Positions 1 to 9,393 of a stretch of 64,000 bases of DNA are shown piece by piece; within the stretch, counting starts at the first letter, position 1, and every line of letters starts with the position of its first letter. A program made the position numbers and the translations under genes. The notes under the pieces were generated by a model. That model was not told the origin of the DNA, searched no databases, and saw only the letters and a list, made by a program, of their open reading frames with translations. Origin of the DNA: Porphyromonas canoris (lineage in GTDB: Bacteria; Bacteroidota; Bacteroidia; Bacteroidales; Porphyromonadaceae); the NCBI RefSeq assembly GCF_000769115.1, contig NZ_JQZV01000006.1:55922-119921 (forward strand). Reading direction: 5' to 3'.

Positions 1-236
1 TTAATCGAATCCGGTAAACGTGTTTAATGAAATCGGTAAACGTGTTCATTGAAAAATTAAACACGTTAAGCCGAAAGAATATGCTCGTTTAGCGTTTTGG
101 CTTAACGAGTATCGGAATTTGTGTTAATAAAATAGGGCAAATTTAACAGTTTGGTCGCGCTCTGAAAACGAGGGGTGCGAACAAAATAGAGAGAGCAAAA
201 ACAGGGGAGAAGCACCGGGATGGAATATATAAAAAT
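1..236 (+). repeat. Copy A of a long intergenic repeat (left part cut by window edge)
   Basis: Non-coding. It shares long near-identical stretches with 11700-11934 and 32450-32687, and weaker ones with 23200-23441. Hairpin arms are 17-28 (AACGTGTTTAAT) and 56-67 (ATTAAACACGTT). The unit CGGTAAACGTGTT occurs twice in tandem, at 12-24 and 34-46. An inner pairing of AATGAA (26-31) with TTCATT (45-50) is possible. The right end is an AT box, ATATATAAAAA, at 225-235. The left half of the element lies outside the window. No ORF is present. It lies downstream of the minus-strand gene at 267-1028. Confidence 0.85.
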
Positions 237-266
237 GAATATCCCCTCGTTTTTCTCATCGGGTTG

Positions 267-1028
267 TCATCGTACCGTGATATGGAAGCAGGGTTGTTTG
301 CGTTCGTGTTTCACGAAACAGCGATCCGCTTGCCGAAGTTCATCAAGCACTTGTGCCAGCACTCCTTTGAGTTGTTCCGGCGAGAGGTCTTTCTCTCCAT
401 TGATCGCTGTGTAGCCGGAGGGAGGCTCTACAAACGTAGCCCACGAAATATCTATGGTTGTCCCGTAGAGGTGCGTAGAGTTTGGGGTGGAGTTGACATT
501 GTTTTTCGCCAGACTTTTGACATCCGCAATGGTACGAGTGATGCTCGTTATCTGAAGGCGATACGGTTTTTGCCCATAGAGATAGAGCTTTTCCGAAAAT
601 CTTGCACCGATTTCGTCCAACAGATTTTTGGCTTTCGGCACCAGGAACGGTACGGAGTGGGAGAGAGTGGCAAGGCTGTAGTTTTGGGTGTCTTTCACCT
701 CTACCAGATCGCTCCTTCTGCTATCCAGATCCTCTCTGCTCTGCATCGGCTCTATGCCCAACCGCTGTGCCACGATCAGCTGCTCTTCATTGAGGTCGTT
801 GAATGCGGTGTTGTACCGTCCCTTGTAGCTCATCAGCTTCAGCCCTTCTTCGGGAGAGACTCTCTCCATCTCCTTATAATAGTAGGGCGTGATAGAGCTG
901 GTCGAAACCTTTCTCACGACATAAATGGTGCCTGTCATAAGGAGAATGAGCGGGAAGATATACCTTAAAATGTATGGAGACCAACGGATTTTCCGCAGGG
1001 TGGAAGAGTCCATTATTTTCATCATCAT
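267..1028 (-). CDS. DUF5715-type membrane-anchored protein with an M15-peptidase-like motif
   Basis: A 253-residue protein with one N-terminal membrane segment (about residues 20-38) and a presumably periplasmic C-terminal domain. That domain has STHLYGTTIDI (His186, Asp193) and ends in CFHITV (His249). This spacing resembles the zinc ligands of M15-type D-Ala-D-Ala carboxypeptidases and endopeptidases (SxHxxGxAxDI and a late HxH/H). A role in peptidoglycan cleavage is inferred from these motifs only. I recognise the general shape as the Bacteroidetes DUF5715 group. Met codons 1, 2, 3 and 6 are all possible starts. A minus-strand promoter box at 1053-1060 fits the first ones. It is transcribed divergently from the pyr operon. 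Confidence 0.6.
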   Translation of the reverse strand: MMMKIMDSSTLRKIRWSPYILRYIFPLILLMTGTIYVVRKVSTSSITPYYYKEMERVSPEEGLKLMSYKGRYNTAFNDLNEEQLIVAQRLGIEPMQSREDLDSRRSDLVEVKDTQNYSLATLSHSVPFLVPKAKNLLDEIGARFSEKLYLYGQKPYRLQITSITRTIADVKSLAKNNVNSTPNSTHLYGTTIDISWATFVEPPSGYTAINGEKDLSPEQLKGVLAQVLDELRQADRCFVKHERKQPCFHITVR

Positions 1029-1052
1029 GAGCCAACTCTTTTTGTTCTTTCA

Positions 1053-1060
1053 CAAAGATA
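1053..1060 (-). promoter_or_regulatory. -7 promoter box of the DUF5715 gene
   Basis: CAAAGATA on the plus strand reads TATCTTTG on the minus strand, matching the Bacteroidetes -7 consensus TAnnTTTG about 25 bp before the start codon. No clear -33 element at ideal spacing is seen. Confidence 0.5.
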
Positions 1061-1080
1061 ATGAAAAGAGTATTTCAGGC

Positions 1081-1111
1081 TTGCGCAACCCAAAAGTTTG
1101 CACTACCTTTG
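1081..1111 (+). promoter_or_regulatory. Promoter of the pyr operon
   Basis: TTGC at 1081-1084, then 19 bp, then TACCTTTG at 1104-1111, which is a good Bacteroidetes-type promoter. The -33 box is half of a palindrome TTGCGCAA (1081-1088). Transcription should start near 1118, about 45 nt before the leader ORF. Confidence 0.6.
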
Positions 1112-1146
1112 TAAGAGCAAATCATATAGTACACAATGGAGAGACT

Positions 1147-1152
1147 AAGGAG
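1147..1152 (+). promoter_or_regulatory. Shine-Dalgarno site of the pyr leader ORF
   Basis: AAGGAG ends 10 nt before the ATG at 1163. Strong SD sites are uncommon in this genome, so its presence supports translation of the leader. Confidence 0.5.
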
Positions 1153-1162
1153 TCATACAGGG

Positions 1163-1291
1163 ATGCAGTGTAGCCTTGCCCAAGTCTGTAACACGGGCGG
1201 ATCTTGCTCCTTTTCCTTTTTTACTCTTACGATATTTCCTCAATTTACTGTTAGGGTAGCCGAGTTGTTCGGTTACCCTTTTTTGTATTAA
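1163..1291 (+). CDS. pyr operon leader peptide (42 codons)
   Basis: An open frame from ATG 1163 to TAA 1289-1291, ending 9 nt before pyrC. It starts MQCSLAQVCN and ends ELFGYPFLY. Codons 17-20 lie on a pyrimidine tract rich in U (1211-1222). The last third of the ORF runs through a terminator hairpin (1254-1278). This is the arrangement of the E. coli pyrBI leader (a 44-codon peptide). There, a polymerase paused at U residues when UTP is low lets the ribosome catch up and block the terminator. Expression and function are inferred from layout. The peptide itself probably has no role. Confidence 0.5.
   Translation: MQCSLAQVCNTGGSCSFSFFTLTIFPQFTVRVAELFGYPFLY
1254..1284 (+). terminator. Attenuator (intrinsic terminator) of the pyr operon
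   Basis: Arms GGGTAGCCGA (1254-1263) and TCGGTTACCC (1269-1278) form a 10-bp stem with one G-U pair and a 5-nt loop, followed by six T residues. It lies 16 bp upstream of pyrC, between the promoter at 1081-1111 and the first gene, so it can only act as an attenuator of the operon. Confidence 0.75.
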
Positions 1292-1300
1292 AGAACCAAG

Positions 1301-2605
1301 ATGAAGAGATCAAGAACAATCTACAAGAATGCAACTGTGTACCGCACGGATAAGAAAGAGCTGGGACGCTTCGACGTAGCAGTGAGAGACGGAAAGATAG
1401 AGGCTGTGGAGGCGGTGATAGAACCGAAAGAGCCGGAAGAACAAGTGATAGATCTCTCCGGTCTTACGCTATTGCCCGGCTTGGTGGATGTGCATGTGCA
1501 CATGCGTGAACCCGGATTTTCCGAGAAAGAGACCTATGCCACCGGAACGGCAGCTGCGGCTCATGGCGGATTTACCGCTATCTGTCCGATGCCTAACCTC
1601 AATCCTGCTCCGGACAGCAGCGAGACACTGGCAGTACAGGAGCGCATGATAGAGGAGCAGGCTGTGGTAAAGGTCTATCCGATAGGTTGTATCACGATAG
1701 GACAGAAGGGTGGAGGAACTCTTGTGGACTTTGCCGGGATAGAGTCAAGAGTGGCAGGATTTTCCGATGATGGCAGAGGCGTGCAGGAAGATGCCTTGAT
1801 GGAAGAGGCGATGCGCCGATGCGCCGTGGTGGATAGACCCATTGTGGCTCACTGCGAAGTGGAAGAGCTGATAAAGGGAGGATATATCCACGATGGAGAG
1901 TACTGCAAAGCTCACGGACACAAAGGGATCTGCTCGGAAAGCGAGTGGCTTCAGGTCAAGAGGGATATAGAGTACAGCGAACGAACCGGCTGTCAGTATC
2001 ATGTCTGCCATGTCTCTACAAAAGAGAGCGTGGAGCTTATCCGACAAGCCAAAGCAAAAGGTTTGCGTGTGAGTGGAGAGACGGCTCCGCACTACCTTCT
2101 TCTTACCGATGTGGAGATAGAAGAGGATGGAAGATTTAAGATGAATCCGCCTATCAGAAGCAAAGAAGACCAAGAAGCACTCTTCAAAGGTGTTATGGAT
2201 GGCACATTGGAGTGTATTGCCACGGATCATGCACCGCATACGGCAGAGGAAAAGAGCCGTGGACTGGCAGGAAGCAATATGGGTATCGTCGGACTGGAAA
2301 CGGCATTCCCTCTGATGTACAAATACTTCGTCGTTACCGGAAAGATGTCTCTCGAACATCTTATGGACTTGATGGCAAACAATCCTCGCCGTCTGTTCCG
2401 CATAGATGGCGGTACAGCCGTGGGAGACAGCGCAGACTTTGTGGTGATGGATCTGGAGGCGAAGTACAAGGTGGACCCCGAAACATTCCTCTCCAAAGGT
2501 AGAGCCACTCCGTTTACCGGATGGGATGTACAGGGTAAAACGATGCTCACCGTAGTTTCGGGTAAGCATGTCTATGTAGATAACAAGATGTCAGAAAGAC
2601 TTTAA
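1301..2605 (+). CDS. pyrC: Dihydroorotase
   Basis: Catalyses reversible cyclisation of carbamoyl aspartate to dihydroorotate, the third step of UMP synthesis, in the cytoplasm. It is 434 residues long, typical of the larger class I dihydroorotases. The metal-binding HVH of VDVHVHMREPG is at residues 65-67. FSDDGRGV follows in the middle and TDHAPHT (Asp309) near the C-terminus. It is the first gene of the pyr operon and starts 16 bp after the attenuator hairpin and T-tract. carA follows after 20 bp. Family assignment is secure. Confidence 0.95.
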   Translation: MKRSRTIYKNATVYRTDKKELGRFDVAVRDGKIEAVEAVIEPKEPEEQVIDLSGLTLLPGLVDVHVHMREPGFSEKETYATGTAAAAHGGFTAICPMPNLNPAPDSSETLAVQERMIEEQAVVKVYPIGCITIGQKGGGTLVDFAGIESRVAGFSDDGRGVQEDALMEEAMRRCAVVDRPIVAHCEVEELIKGGYIHDGEYCKAHGHKGICSESEWLQVKRDIEYSERTGCQYHVCHVSTKESVELIRQAKAKGLRVSGETAPHYLLLTDVEIEEDGRFKMNPPIRSKEDQEALFKGVMDGTLECIATDHAPHTAEEKSRGLAGSNMGIVGLETAFPLMYKYFVVTGKMSLEHLMDLMANNPRRLFRIDGGTAVGDSADFVVMDLEAKYKVDPETFLSKGRATPFTGWDVQGKTMLTVVSGKHVYVDNKMSERL

Positions 2606-2625
2606 CAGATATATTTTTTCAGAAG

Positions 2626-3714
2626 ATGACGACAACGATAAAGCCATACACCGCAAAGATCGTCCTCAGCGACGGCAGGGAGTTTTATGGTTACGGCTTT
2701 GGAGCCAAAGTAGAAGCAATCCGGGAGTTGGTCTTCGATACTGCCATGGTTGGTTACCAGGAGATCCTCTCCGATCCGGCTTACGTGGATCAGGCGGTGG
2801 TGCTTACATACCCACTTATAGGAAACTATGGCGTGGCGGATGAAGACTATGAAGCAAAGTATCCTGTAGCAGGAGGATTTGTGGTAAGAGAGTACAACGA
2901 CTCTCCCAGCAACTTCAGATATACCAAAACGCTGAGTGAAGTGATGGAGGAGTATAATATCCCCGGAATAGCGGGAGTAGATACCCGTGCCCTGACGCGT
3001 ATAATAAGACAAGAGGGTGCACAGAAAGTGCTCTTCACCTCACCTGATACACCGGTAGAAGAGGCTAAGGCAAAGTTGGACTCTTGGACGCTTCCGACAG
3101 ACGGTGTCTCTCGTGTAAGCTGTAAGAAAAGATGGCTGACCCGTACACCCGGACATATCTACGATGTGGTCGTGCTCGATTTGGGCGTTAAGTATAACGT
3201 CATCAGAAGTCTTAACAGACGAGGCTGCAATGTTACGATAGTGCCTTTCGATACAACGGCGGAAGAGATTCTCGCCTTTGCTCCGGACGGTATAGTCCTT
3301 GCCGGCGGACCCGGTAATCCTGCCGATCTTCCAAGTGTGCTGGAGACGATAGAACAGCTTAAGGGGAAAGTGCCGATGCTGGGAATCTCTCTCGGACATA
3401 CGCTCATCGGACACGCTTATGGTGCAACATCTTACAAGATGCGTGTGGGTCATAGAGGATCTTTCCCGGTTAAGGATCTACGAACAGGCAGGGTAAAGAT
3501 GGCAGCGGAAAATCATGGATATTCCATGAGAGAGGGTAGCCTGATGGGCACAAAGCTTGTGGCTACTCACCGCAATGTGGTACTGAAGGATATTGAGGGG
3601 ATGATCTGCGAAGAGGATAAGGTGATGACAACACAGTTCTGCCCGGAAAGTAATCCGGGTCCAACAGATTACAGAGAGGTGTTTGACGGTTTTATAGATC
3701 TGATGAAAAAATAA
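2626..3714 (+). CDS. carA: Carbamoyl-phosphate synthase small chain with a degenerate glutaminase site
   Basis: Normally hydrolyses glutamine and feeds ammonia to CarB. The protein has 362 residues. The N-terminal CPSase domain (GYQEILSDP, TYPLIGNYG) and the GATase fold (GGPGNP, NHG) are present. However, the nucleophile motif GICLGHQ reads GISLGHT (Ser255), and the catalytic-His motif HPE reads CPE (Cys339), with Glu341 kept. These align with E. coli Cys269, His353 and Glu355 at a constant offset of 14. The Gln-binding glutamine after GH is Thr. The GxxHPVK stretch is shortened to GSFPVK. Glutamine hydrolysis is therefore very unlikely. Cys-to-Ser is also seen in the ammonia-dependent vertebrate CPS I. 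The frame is intact and the gene sits next to carB, so it is probably a structural partner. Confidence 0.9.
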   Translation: MTTTIKPYTAKIVLSDGREFYGYGFGAKVEAIRELVFDTAMVGYQEILSDPAYVDQAVVLTYPLIGNYGVADEDYEAKYPVAGGFVVREYNDSPSNFRYTKTLSEVMEEYNIPGIAGVDTRALTRIIRQEGAQKVLFTSPDTPVEEAKAKLDSWTLPTDGVSRVSCKKRWLTRTPGHIYDVVVLDLGVKYNVIRSLNRRGCNVTIVPFDTTAEEILAFAPDGIVLAGGPGNPADLPSVLETIEQLKGKVPMLGISLGHTLIGHAYGATSYKMRVGHRGSFPVKDLRTGRVKMAAENHGYSMREGSLMGTKLVATHRNVVLKDIEGMICEEDKVMTTQFCPESNPGPTDYREVFDGFIDLMKK

Positions 3715-3721
3715 GTAGAAG

Positions 3722-6700
3722 ATGCCAAAGAGAACAGACATAAAGAAGATAATGGTGATAGGCTCCGGTCCTATCGTGATAGGTCAGGCTGCGGAGTTCG
3801 ACTACGCAGGAACACAAGCCTGCATCGCCTTGAAAGAAGAGGGGTATGAAGTGATTCTTCTCAACTCCAATCCGGCAACAATCATGACGGATACCAACAT
3901 GGCAGATAAAGTCTATATGGAGCCTCTTACACTGGAATATGCCGCAAAGATTATTCGTTACGAGAGACCCGATGCCCTTCTTCCAAGCTTGGGAGGTCAG
4001 ACGGGGCTTAATCTTTCCATGCAGCTTGCCAAGAAAGGTATATTGGACGAGTGTAAGGTAGAGATGCTCGGCACTTCTCTCACCTGTATAGAGAGAGCGG
4101 AAGACAGGGATCTCTTTAAGGAGTTGTGCAAAGGGCTGGGTGAACCGGTGCTTCCGTCCAAGATCGCTCACACGATAGAAGAGGGAGTGGAAGTGGCTGC
4201 GGAGATCGGATATCCGGTGGTGCTTCGTCCTGCATTCACACTCGGAGGTACCGGCGGTGGTTTTGCGGATGATGAGGATGAGCTTAGAGAGCTTATGCGC
4301 AATGCACTGTTCCTCTCTCCCGTTCATCAGGTTCTTATAGAGAAGAGCATCAAAGGCTACAAGGAGATCGAGTTTGAAGTGATGCGAGACAGCAACGACA
4401 CCGCAATGGCAATCTGTAGCATGGAGAATATAGATCCGGTAGGCGTACACACGGGAGACTCTATCGTGGTAGCACCAAGCCAGACACTGACCAATAAGGA
4501 GGTGCAGATGTTGCGAGACAGTGCCCTTCGTATCATCCGTGAACTGAAGATAGAGGGAGGATGTAACGTGCAGTTTGCTTTGGATCCACTCTCTTTCAAC
4601 TACTATTTGATAGAGGTCAATCCTCGTGTTTCTCGCTCTTCGGCTTTGGCTTCCAAGGCAACAGGCTATCCGATAGCTCGTGTTACGGCAAAGGTTGCTG
4701 TGGGAATGCATCTGGATGAAATCCTTATCAAGGATCTGCCGGCTTGCTGTGAGCCTACGATAGACTATGTTGTAACAAAGGTGGCTCGCTTCCCATTCGA
4801 TAAGTTCAGCGATGCTTCCAATGTACTCGGTACGCAGATGAAAGCCACCGGAGAGGTGATGAGTATCGGACGTACCATGGAAGAGTCTTTCCTTAAGGCT
4901 ATCCGCAGTTTGGAGCAGGGCGTATGCCACGTTCACAAGAAAAGCTTCGACGACAAAACCTCTGCGGAACTTCTTGAATACATCAAGACTCCGACCGATG
5001 AACGTATCTATGCCATAGCTCAACTTATCCGAAACGGCGTAGACCTTTCTCTTATCTACAACAATACGAAGATAGACTTGTTTTTCCTTGAGAAGTTCAA
5101 AAACATAGTGGAACATGAGGCTTTGGTCCGTAATAATGTCAGGGATGCCGCTGTTCTGAAAGAGGTGAAGAAGCTGGGCTTTAGTGATCAGTATGTGGGA
5201 ATGCTCTGGAACATGAGTCAGGAAGAGATGTATCTTTTCCGCAAAGAACACCGCATCTATCCGGTCTATAAGATGATGGATAGCTGTGCAGGGCAGACCG
5301 ATAGGGATATTCCTTACTTCTATTCTACTTATGAGAACGAGTCGGAATCCACTCCGAGCGACAAGAAAAAGATTCTCGTATTGGGTTCAGGTCCTATACG
5401 TATCGGGCAAGGAGTGGAGTTTGATTACTCTACCGTTCATGCCGTGTGGTCTATCAGAGAAGCCGGTTATGAGGCTATCATCATCAACAATAACCCGGAA
5501 ACCGTATCTACGGACTATACTACAAGCGATAAGTTATACTTTGAACCGCTCACGGTGGAAGATGTCATGAATGTGTACGATCTGGAAAAACCTGTCGGCA
5601 CTATCGTGTCTCTCGGAGGACAGACAGCGATTAACCTTGCAGAGCCACTACATAAACTTGGTGTGCCCATTATCGGTACCGATGTGGAGGCAATACGCAA
5701 CGCAGAAGACCGTGGATGCTTTGAGCGCATCATGGAAGAGCTGAAAATCCCTCAACCGGAAGCGGAAGCCGTAACCAACATAGAGGATGGTGTGAAAGCA
5801 GCAGCACGCATAGGCTATCCGGTACTCGTGAGACCGAGCTACGTTCTTGGTGGTAGAGCCATGCAGATAGTATCCAATGAGGAGAGACTGCGCCACTATC
5901 TCCAAAATGCGGTAGAGCTTAACACCGATCAGCCGGTGCTTGTGGACAGATATATTATAGGTAAAGAGCTTGAGATAGATGCCATCTGTGATGGAACGGA
6001 TGTCTTTATACCGGGTATCATGGAGCACGTGGAGAGAACAGGTATCCACTCCGGAGACTCCATCAGTGTCTATCCGACATTCTCGGTAAGCCAGAAAGTG
6101 AAAGAGACCATCCTTGAATACTCCAAGCAGTTGGGCTTGCGAATCGGTATAAGAGGGCTGTTCAATATCCAGTTTATCGTGGACGACAAAGAAGAGGTTT
6201 ACGTCATCGAGGTTAATCCTCGCTCTTCACGTACTGTGCCGTTCTTGTCCAAAGCAACCGGAATCCAGATGGCTCACTTGGCTACACAGGTTATGCTGGG
6301 CAAGAGTCTGAAAGAACTTGGATACAGCTCCGAGTATCCGGCAGAAAAGAAGCGTTGGTATGTGAAAGCTCCGACATTCTCCTTTGCTAAAATAAGGGGT
6401 ATGGACTCTTATCTCAGCCCGGAAATGAAATCCACCGGCGAGGCTATCGGGTACGACAAAACGCTTACCCGTGCCTTGTACAAAGCTCTCCAGGCTACGG
6501 GAATGAATGTGGCAAACTACGGAACCGTGATTGTTACACTTGCCGATGCCGCTAAAGAGAAAGCTCTTCCACTCATAAGACGTTTTTATAACCTTGGCTT
6601 TAACATAGAAGCTACTACCGGTACGGCAAAATATTTGAGAGACAACGGAATCCGGACACGTACACTGCACAAGCTGAGCGAGGGTAGTACAGAGATTATA

Positions 6701-6904
6701 GACTCTTTAAGACAAGGCTATGTGAGCTACGTGATCAACTCGATAGATGTAAATCAGCACAATACTCGTCTGGATGGCTACGAAATACGTAGAGCCGCCG
6801 TGGAGAACAACGTTACCGTCTTCACTGCGCTGGAAACCGTGAAAGTATTGTTGGATGTGCTGGAAGAGATCACTCTGAAAGTTTCGACCATAGATGCCGA
6901 ATAA
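3722..6904 (+). CDS. carB: Carbamoyl-phosphate synthase large chain
   Basis: Makes carbamoyl phosphate from bicarbonate, ammonia and two ATP. It has 1060 residues, close to the usual length of about 1070. Two homologous ATP-grasp halves begin with [21 protein letters not shown] and, near residue 550, [20 protein letters not shown]. Both contain NPRxSRSSA/T-type catalytic loops ([34 protein letters not shown]). The C-terminal roughly 130 residues form the methylglyoxal-synthase-like regulatory domain (TGTAKYL). No catalytic loss is apparent, so with its defective CarA partner it should still work with free ammonia. It starts 7 bp after carA and is followed by pyrK after 14 bp. Confidence 0.96.
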   Translation: MPKRTDIKKIMVIGSGPIVIGQAAEFDYAGTQACIALKEEGYEVILLNSNPATIMTDTNMADKVYMEPLTLEYAAKIIRYERPDALLPSLGGQTGLNLSMQLAKKGILDECKVEMLGTSLTCIERAEDRDLFKELCKGLGEPVLPSKIAHTIEEGVEVAAEIGYPVVLRPAFTLGGTGGGFADDEDELRELMRNALFLSPVHQVLIEKSIKGYKEIEFEVMRDSNDTAMAICSMENIDPVGVHTGDSIVVAPSQTLTNKEVQMLRDSALRIIRELKIEGGCNVQFALDPLSFNYYLIEVNPRVSRSSALASKATGYPIARVTAKVAVGMHLDEILIKDLPACCEPTIDYVVTKVARFPFDKFSDASNVLGTQMKATGEVMSIGRTMEESFLKAIRSLEQGVCHVHKKSFDDKTSAELLEYIKTPTDERIYAIAQLIRNGVDLSLIYNNTKIDLFFLEKFKNIVEHEALVRNNVRDAAVLKEVKKLGFSDQYVGMLWNMSQEEMYLFRKEHRIYPVYKMMDSCAGQTDRDIPYFYSTYENESESTPSDKKKILVLGSGPIRIGQGVEFDYSTVHAVWSIREAGYEAIIINNNPETVSTDYTTSDKLYFEPLTVEDVMNVYDLEKPVGTIVSLGGQTAINLAEPLHKLGVPIIGTDVEAIRNAEDRGCFERIMEELKIPQPEAEAVTNIEDGVKAAARIGYPVLVRPSYVLGGRAMQIVSNEERLRHYLQNAVELNTDQPVLVDRYIIGKELEIDAICDGTDVFIPGIMEHVERTGIHSGDSISVYPTFSVSQKVKETILEYSKQLGLRIGIRGLFNIQFIVDDKEEVYVIEVNPRSSRTVPFLSKATGIQMAHLATQVMLGKSLKELGYSSEYPAEKKRWYVKAPTFSFAKIRGMDSYLSPEMKSTGEAIGYDKTLTRALYKALQATGMNVANYGTVIVTLADAAKEKALPLIRRFYNLGFNIEATTGTAKYLRDNGIRTRTLHKLSEGSTEIIDSLRQGYVSYVINSIDVNQHNTRLDGYEIRRAAVENNVTVFTALETVKVLLDVLEEITLKVSTIDAE

Positions 6905-6918
6905 ATAAAACGTATATA

Positions 6919-7665
6919 ATGTACAAGAAAGGAAGATATACTATCCTTAGTAATGTCAATATAGCCAAGGATGTCTGGCAGATGATATTGGAGGGAGATA
7001 CCCGATACCTTTCCCGTCCCGGTCAGTTCGTCAATATCCTTGTCCAAGGGCATTTCTTACGTCGTCCCATTTCTGTTTGCGACTATGATGACGGCACAAT
7101 GACCCTTATATATAAGGTCTTTGGCTCCGGCACGGAGGCACTCTCCAAGATGAATGCAGGAGCCGAGCTTGACCTCCTGACAGGTCTTGGCAACGGCTTC
7201 GATATATCTGTATCTGCTTCCCGTCCGCTTCTTGTGGGGGGGGGAGTGGGTGTACCTCCTCTTTACAGGCTTTGTAAGGATCTTTCCGATAATGGAGCTG
7301 CGCCAATCGTGGTGTTGGGTTTTAATACGGAGAAAGAGATCTTCTATGCCGATAAGTTTGCCGAGATTCCCGGAACAACGGTATATGTCGCCACGGTGGA
7401 TGGCAGCCATGGATTCAAAGGATTGGTTACGGAGCTTATCATGGATAGCCCGGAGTGTCGGAGTATAGACTATCTTTTCACCTGCGGACCGACGCCCATG
7501 CTGAAAGCTCTCCATGCTCTGCCTTTCACCGGACAGTTCTCTTTTGAAGAGAGAATGGGCTGCGGCTTTGGAGGATGTATGGGATGCACACACAAGACAA
7601 CGGAAGGATACAAGCGAGTTTGCTTGGAAGGTCCTGTATTCAGAAAGGAGGAGATCGTATGGTAG
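6919..7665 (+). CDS. pyrK: Dihydroorotate dehydrogenase electron transfer subunit
   Basis: FAD and [2Fe-2S] protein that passes electrons from class 1B PyrD to NAD+. It has 248 residues with a ferredoxin-reductase-like fold. The FAD region has RPISVCDYD. The NAD-binding region has [15 protein letters not shown]. Cluster ligands are Cys215, Cys220, Cys223 and Cys235 in [15 protein letters not shown]...RVCLEGPVF. The GGG stretch is encoded over a run of nine G residues (7236-7244), a possible slippage site. It overlaps pyrD by 7 bp, fitting a 1:1 complex. Confidence 0.95.
   Translation: MYKKGRYTILSNVNIAKDVWQMILEGDTRYLSRPGQFVNILVQGHFLRRPISVCDYDDGTMTLIYKVFGSGTEALSKMNAGAELDLLTGLGNGFDISVSASRPLLVGGGVGVPPLYRLCKDLSDNGAAPIVVLGFNTEKEIFYADKFAEIPGTTVYVATVDGSHGFKGLVTELIMDSPECRSIDYLFTCGPTPMLKALHALPFTGQFSFEERMGCGFGGCMGCTHKTTEGYKRVCLEGPVFRKEEIVW
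7236..7244 (+). repeat. Nine-G homopolymer inside pyrK
   Basis: Nine consecutive G residues encode part of the conserved GGGVG loop. A change of one base would frameshift pyrK and might be polar on the genes behind it. In this sequence the frame is intact. Confidence 0.9.
7645..7651 (+). promoter_or_regulatory. Strong ribosome binding site deciding the pyrD start
   Basis: AAGGAGG lies 7 nt before ATG 7659. It supports that start, which overlaps pyrK, over the longer in-frame ORF beginning at 7575. Confidence 0.7.
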
Positions 7666-8570
7666 ACTTATCTGTAAATCTTAGCGGAGTGGAGTTGGAT
7701 AATCCCATTATCCCTGCAAGCGGAACATTCGGGTTCGGTCAGGAGTACGCTCCTTTCTATGATCTCAACATACTTGGCTCCATCTCTTTCAAGGGGACTA
7801 CCAAAGAACCTCGATTCGGTAACCCTACCCCTCGCATTGCAGAGTGCACGGAGGGAATACTCAATGCGGTGGGGCTGCAAAATCCCGGTGTTCACAAGGT
7901 GATAGAAGAGGAGCTTCCCCGATTGGCAAAGATTTTCAAGAAACCGTTGGTGGCTAATATCAGCGGATTTTCATTGGAAGAGTATGTCTACTGCACCGAG
8001 TTGATGAGCGAAGTGGAGCAGGTCGGCATCATCGAGATCAACGTCAGCTGCCCTAACGTCAAGCATGGAGGGATGAGTTTTGGCACTTGTCCCGATCAAG
8101 CCGCACTCGTAACCAAGCATGTGAAAGCCGTAAGCAAAAAACCGGTTTATATCAAATTGAGCCCGAACGTTACGGATATCGTCTCCATCGCAAAGGCATG
8201 CGAAGCGGAAGGTGCAGACGGTCTTTGTCTGATCAATACGCTTTTGGGCATGCGCTTTGACCTCAAAAAGCGTCGTCCCATCCTTGCCAATGGTACGGGC
8301 GGATTCTCAGGACCTGCGATATTTCCCATAGCTCTTCGCATGGTGTACCAGACACACAAGGCGGTCTCGATCCCTATCATGGGATGCGGAGGCGTTATGA
8401 CGGCACGGGATGTTCTGGAAATGATGATGGCAGGAGCCACTGCCGTGCAGGTCGGATCCGCCAATCTCATCAATCCCTATGCCTCTAAGGAGATCATCGA
8501 AGCGCTTCCGGCGGAGATGGAGAAGCTGGGCATCTCATCCCTCAGGGAGATTATTGGTGTGGCAGAATAA
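7659..8570 (+). CDS. pyrD: Dihydroorotate dehydrogenase, class 1B catalytic subunit
   Basis: FMN enzyme oxidising dihydroorotate to orotate. It has 303 residues from the ATG at 7659, which starts [13 protein letters not shown] like the family. An upstream extension to 7575 would lie within pyrK and is not supported. The active-site base is Cys131 in [12 protein letters not shown]. The glycine-rich FMN phosphate loop MGCGGV is near residue 245. The partner PyrK and the Cys base make it class 1B, which uses NAD+. It forms a heterotetramer with PyrK. Confidence 0.95.
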   Translation: MVDLSVNLSGVELDNPIIPASGTFGFGQEYAPFYDLNILGSISFKGTTKEPRFGNPTPRIAECTEGILNAVGLQNPGVHKVIEEELPRLAKIFKKPLVANISGFSLEEYVYCTELMSEVEQVGIIEINVSCPNVKHGGMSFGTCPDQAALVTKHVKAVSKKPVYIKLSPNVTDIVSIAKACEAEGADGLCLINTLLGMRFDLKKRRPILANGTGGFSGPAIFPIALRMVYQTHKAVSIPIMGCGGVMTARDVLEMMMAGATAVQVGSANLINPYASKEIIEALPAEMEKLGISSLREIIGVAE

Positions 8571-8607
8571 GAGTAAAAGAACACTATTATAGTCAGAACA
8601 GAACAAC

Positions 8608-9309
8608 ATGGCAAAAGATGTAATCATAGCTTGCGACTTCGAGAGCGCAGAGGCTACGCTCCGTTTCCTGGATCTTTTCCGGGACGAGAAGCCTTATGTC
8701 AAGATCGGGATGGAGCTTTACTACGCTGCAGGTCCCGAAATCGTAAGAGAGATAAAGAAGCGCGGACACAAGATTTTCTTGGATCTCAAGCTCCACGACA
8801 TACCCAATACCGTAAAGAAAGCGATGGCTGTCCTCTCCAAGCTGGATGTGGATATGACTAACGTTCATGCTGCCGGTACGGTGGAAATGATGCGTGCCGC
8901 CGTTGAGGGACTCACCAGACCGGATGGCTCTCGTCCGCTGCTCATTGCGGTAACGCAGCTTACGTCCACTTCGCAGGAGCGCATGAATGAAGATCTGCTC
9001 ATACAAGGCGATATCAACGACGTCATAGCTCACTATGCAAAAAATGCCGAGCGTGCCGGACTCGATGGCGTGGTCTGCTCTCCGCTCGAAGCGGCGGGTG
9101 TGAAAGAAGCAACACACCCCTCTTTCCTGACCATCACGCCCGGTGTACGCTTTGCTGATGGGGATAAAGGCGATCAGGTACGCGTAACCACCCCCGAACG
9201 TGCTCGCGAAATCGGGTCGGACTATATCGTGGTGGGGCGTCCCATCACTGCAGCTCCCGATCCGGTGCAGGCTTATCGGAAGGTCTGTCGAGACTTCTTG
9301 CAGCGATGA
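8608..9309 (+). CDS. pyrF: Orotidine 5'-phosphate decarboxylase
   Basis: Decarboxylates OMP to UMP, the last step of the pathway. It has 233 residues in a TIM barrel. The catalytic DxKxxD is Asp59-Leu-Lys61-Leu-His-Asp64 ([12 protein letters not shown]). The phosphate-binding end has ITPGVR and IVVGRPIT. It starts 37 bp after pyrD and is followed by a 276-bp spacer before pyrE, the longest in the operon. Confidence 0.95.
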   Translation: MAKDVIIACDFESAEATLRFLDLFRDEKPYVKIGMELYYAAGPEIVREIKKRGHKIFLDLKLHDIPNTVKKAMAVLSKLDVDMTNVHAAGTVEMMRAAVEGLTRPDGSRPLLIAVTQLTSTSQERMNEDLLIQGDINDVIAHYAKNAERAGLDGVVCSPLEAAGVKEATHPSFLTITPGVRFADGDKGDQVRVTTPERAREIGSDYIVVGRPITAAPDPVQAYRKVCRDFLQR

Positions 9310-9393
9310 AAAAAGTCGCATCCTAAAAATGTGTGCAGCATTTTGATTTTCAGCTTGATGTAAAGGAATTAAAGTCTCCTTTCGGAAAAGGCG

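Noticed and set aside
12-67. Tandem CGGTAAACGTGTT units as a CRISPR array
   Set aside because: Only two units without spacers of constant size, and a third inverted; better explained as a hairpin. No cas genes.
264-968. Plus-strand 234-codon ORF opposite the DUF5715 gene
   Set aside because: Protein looks like a reverse-strand shadow; the minus-strand product has a membrane segment, motifs and a promoter.
3692-5251. 519-codon minus-strand ORF over carB
   Set aside because: Lies entirely opposite the highly conserved CarB; no domain, signal or start context of its own.
7575-7658. N-terminal extension of PyrD
   Set aside because: Lies within pyrK; the strong AAGGAGG and family alignment favour ATG 7659.
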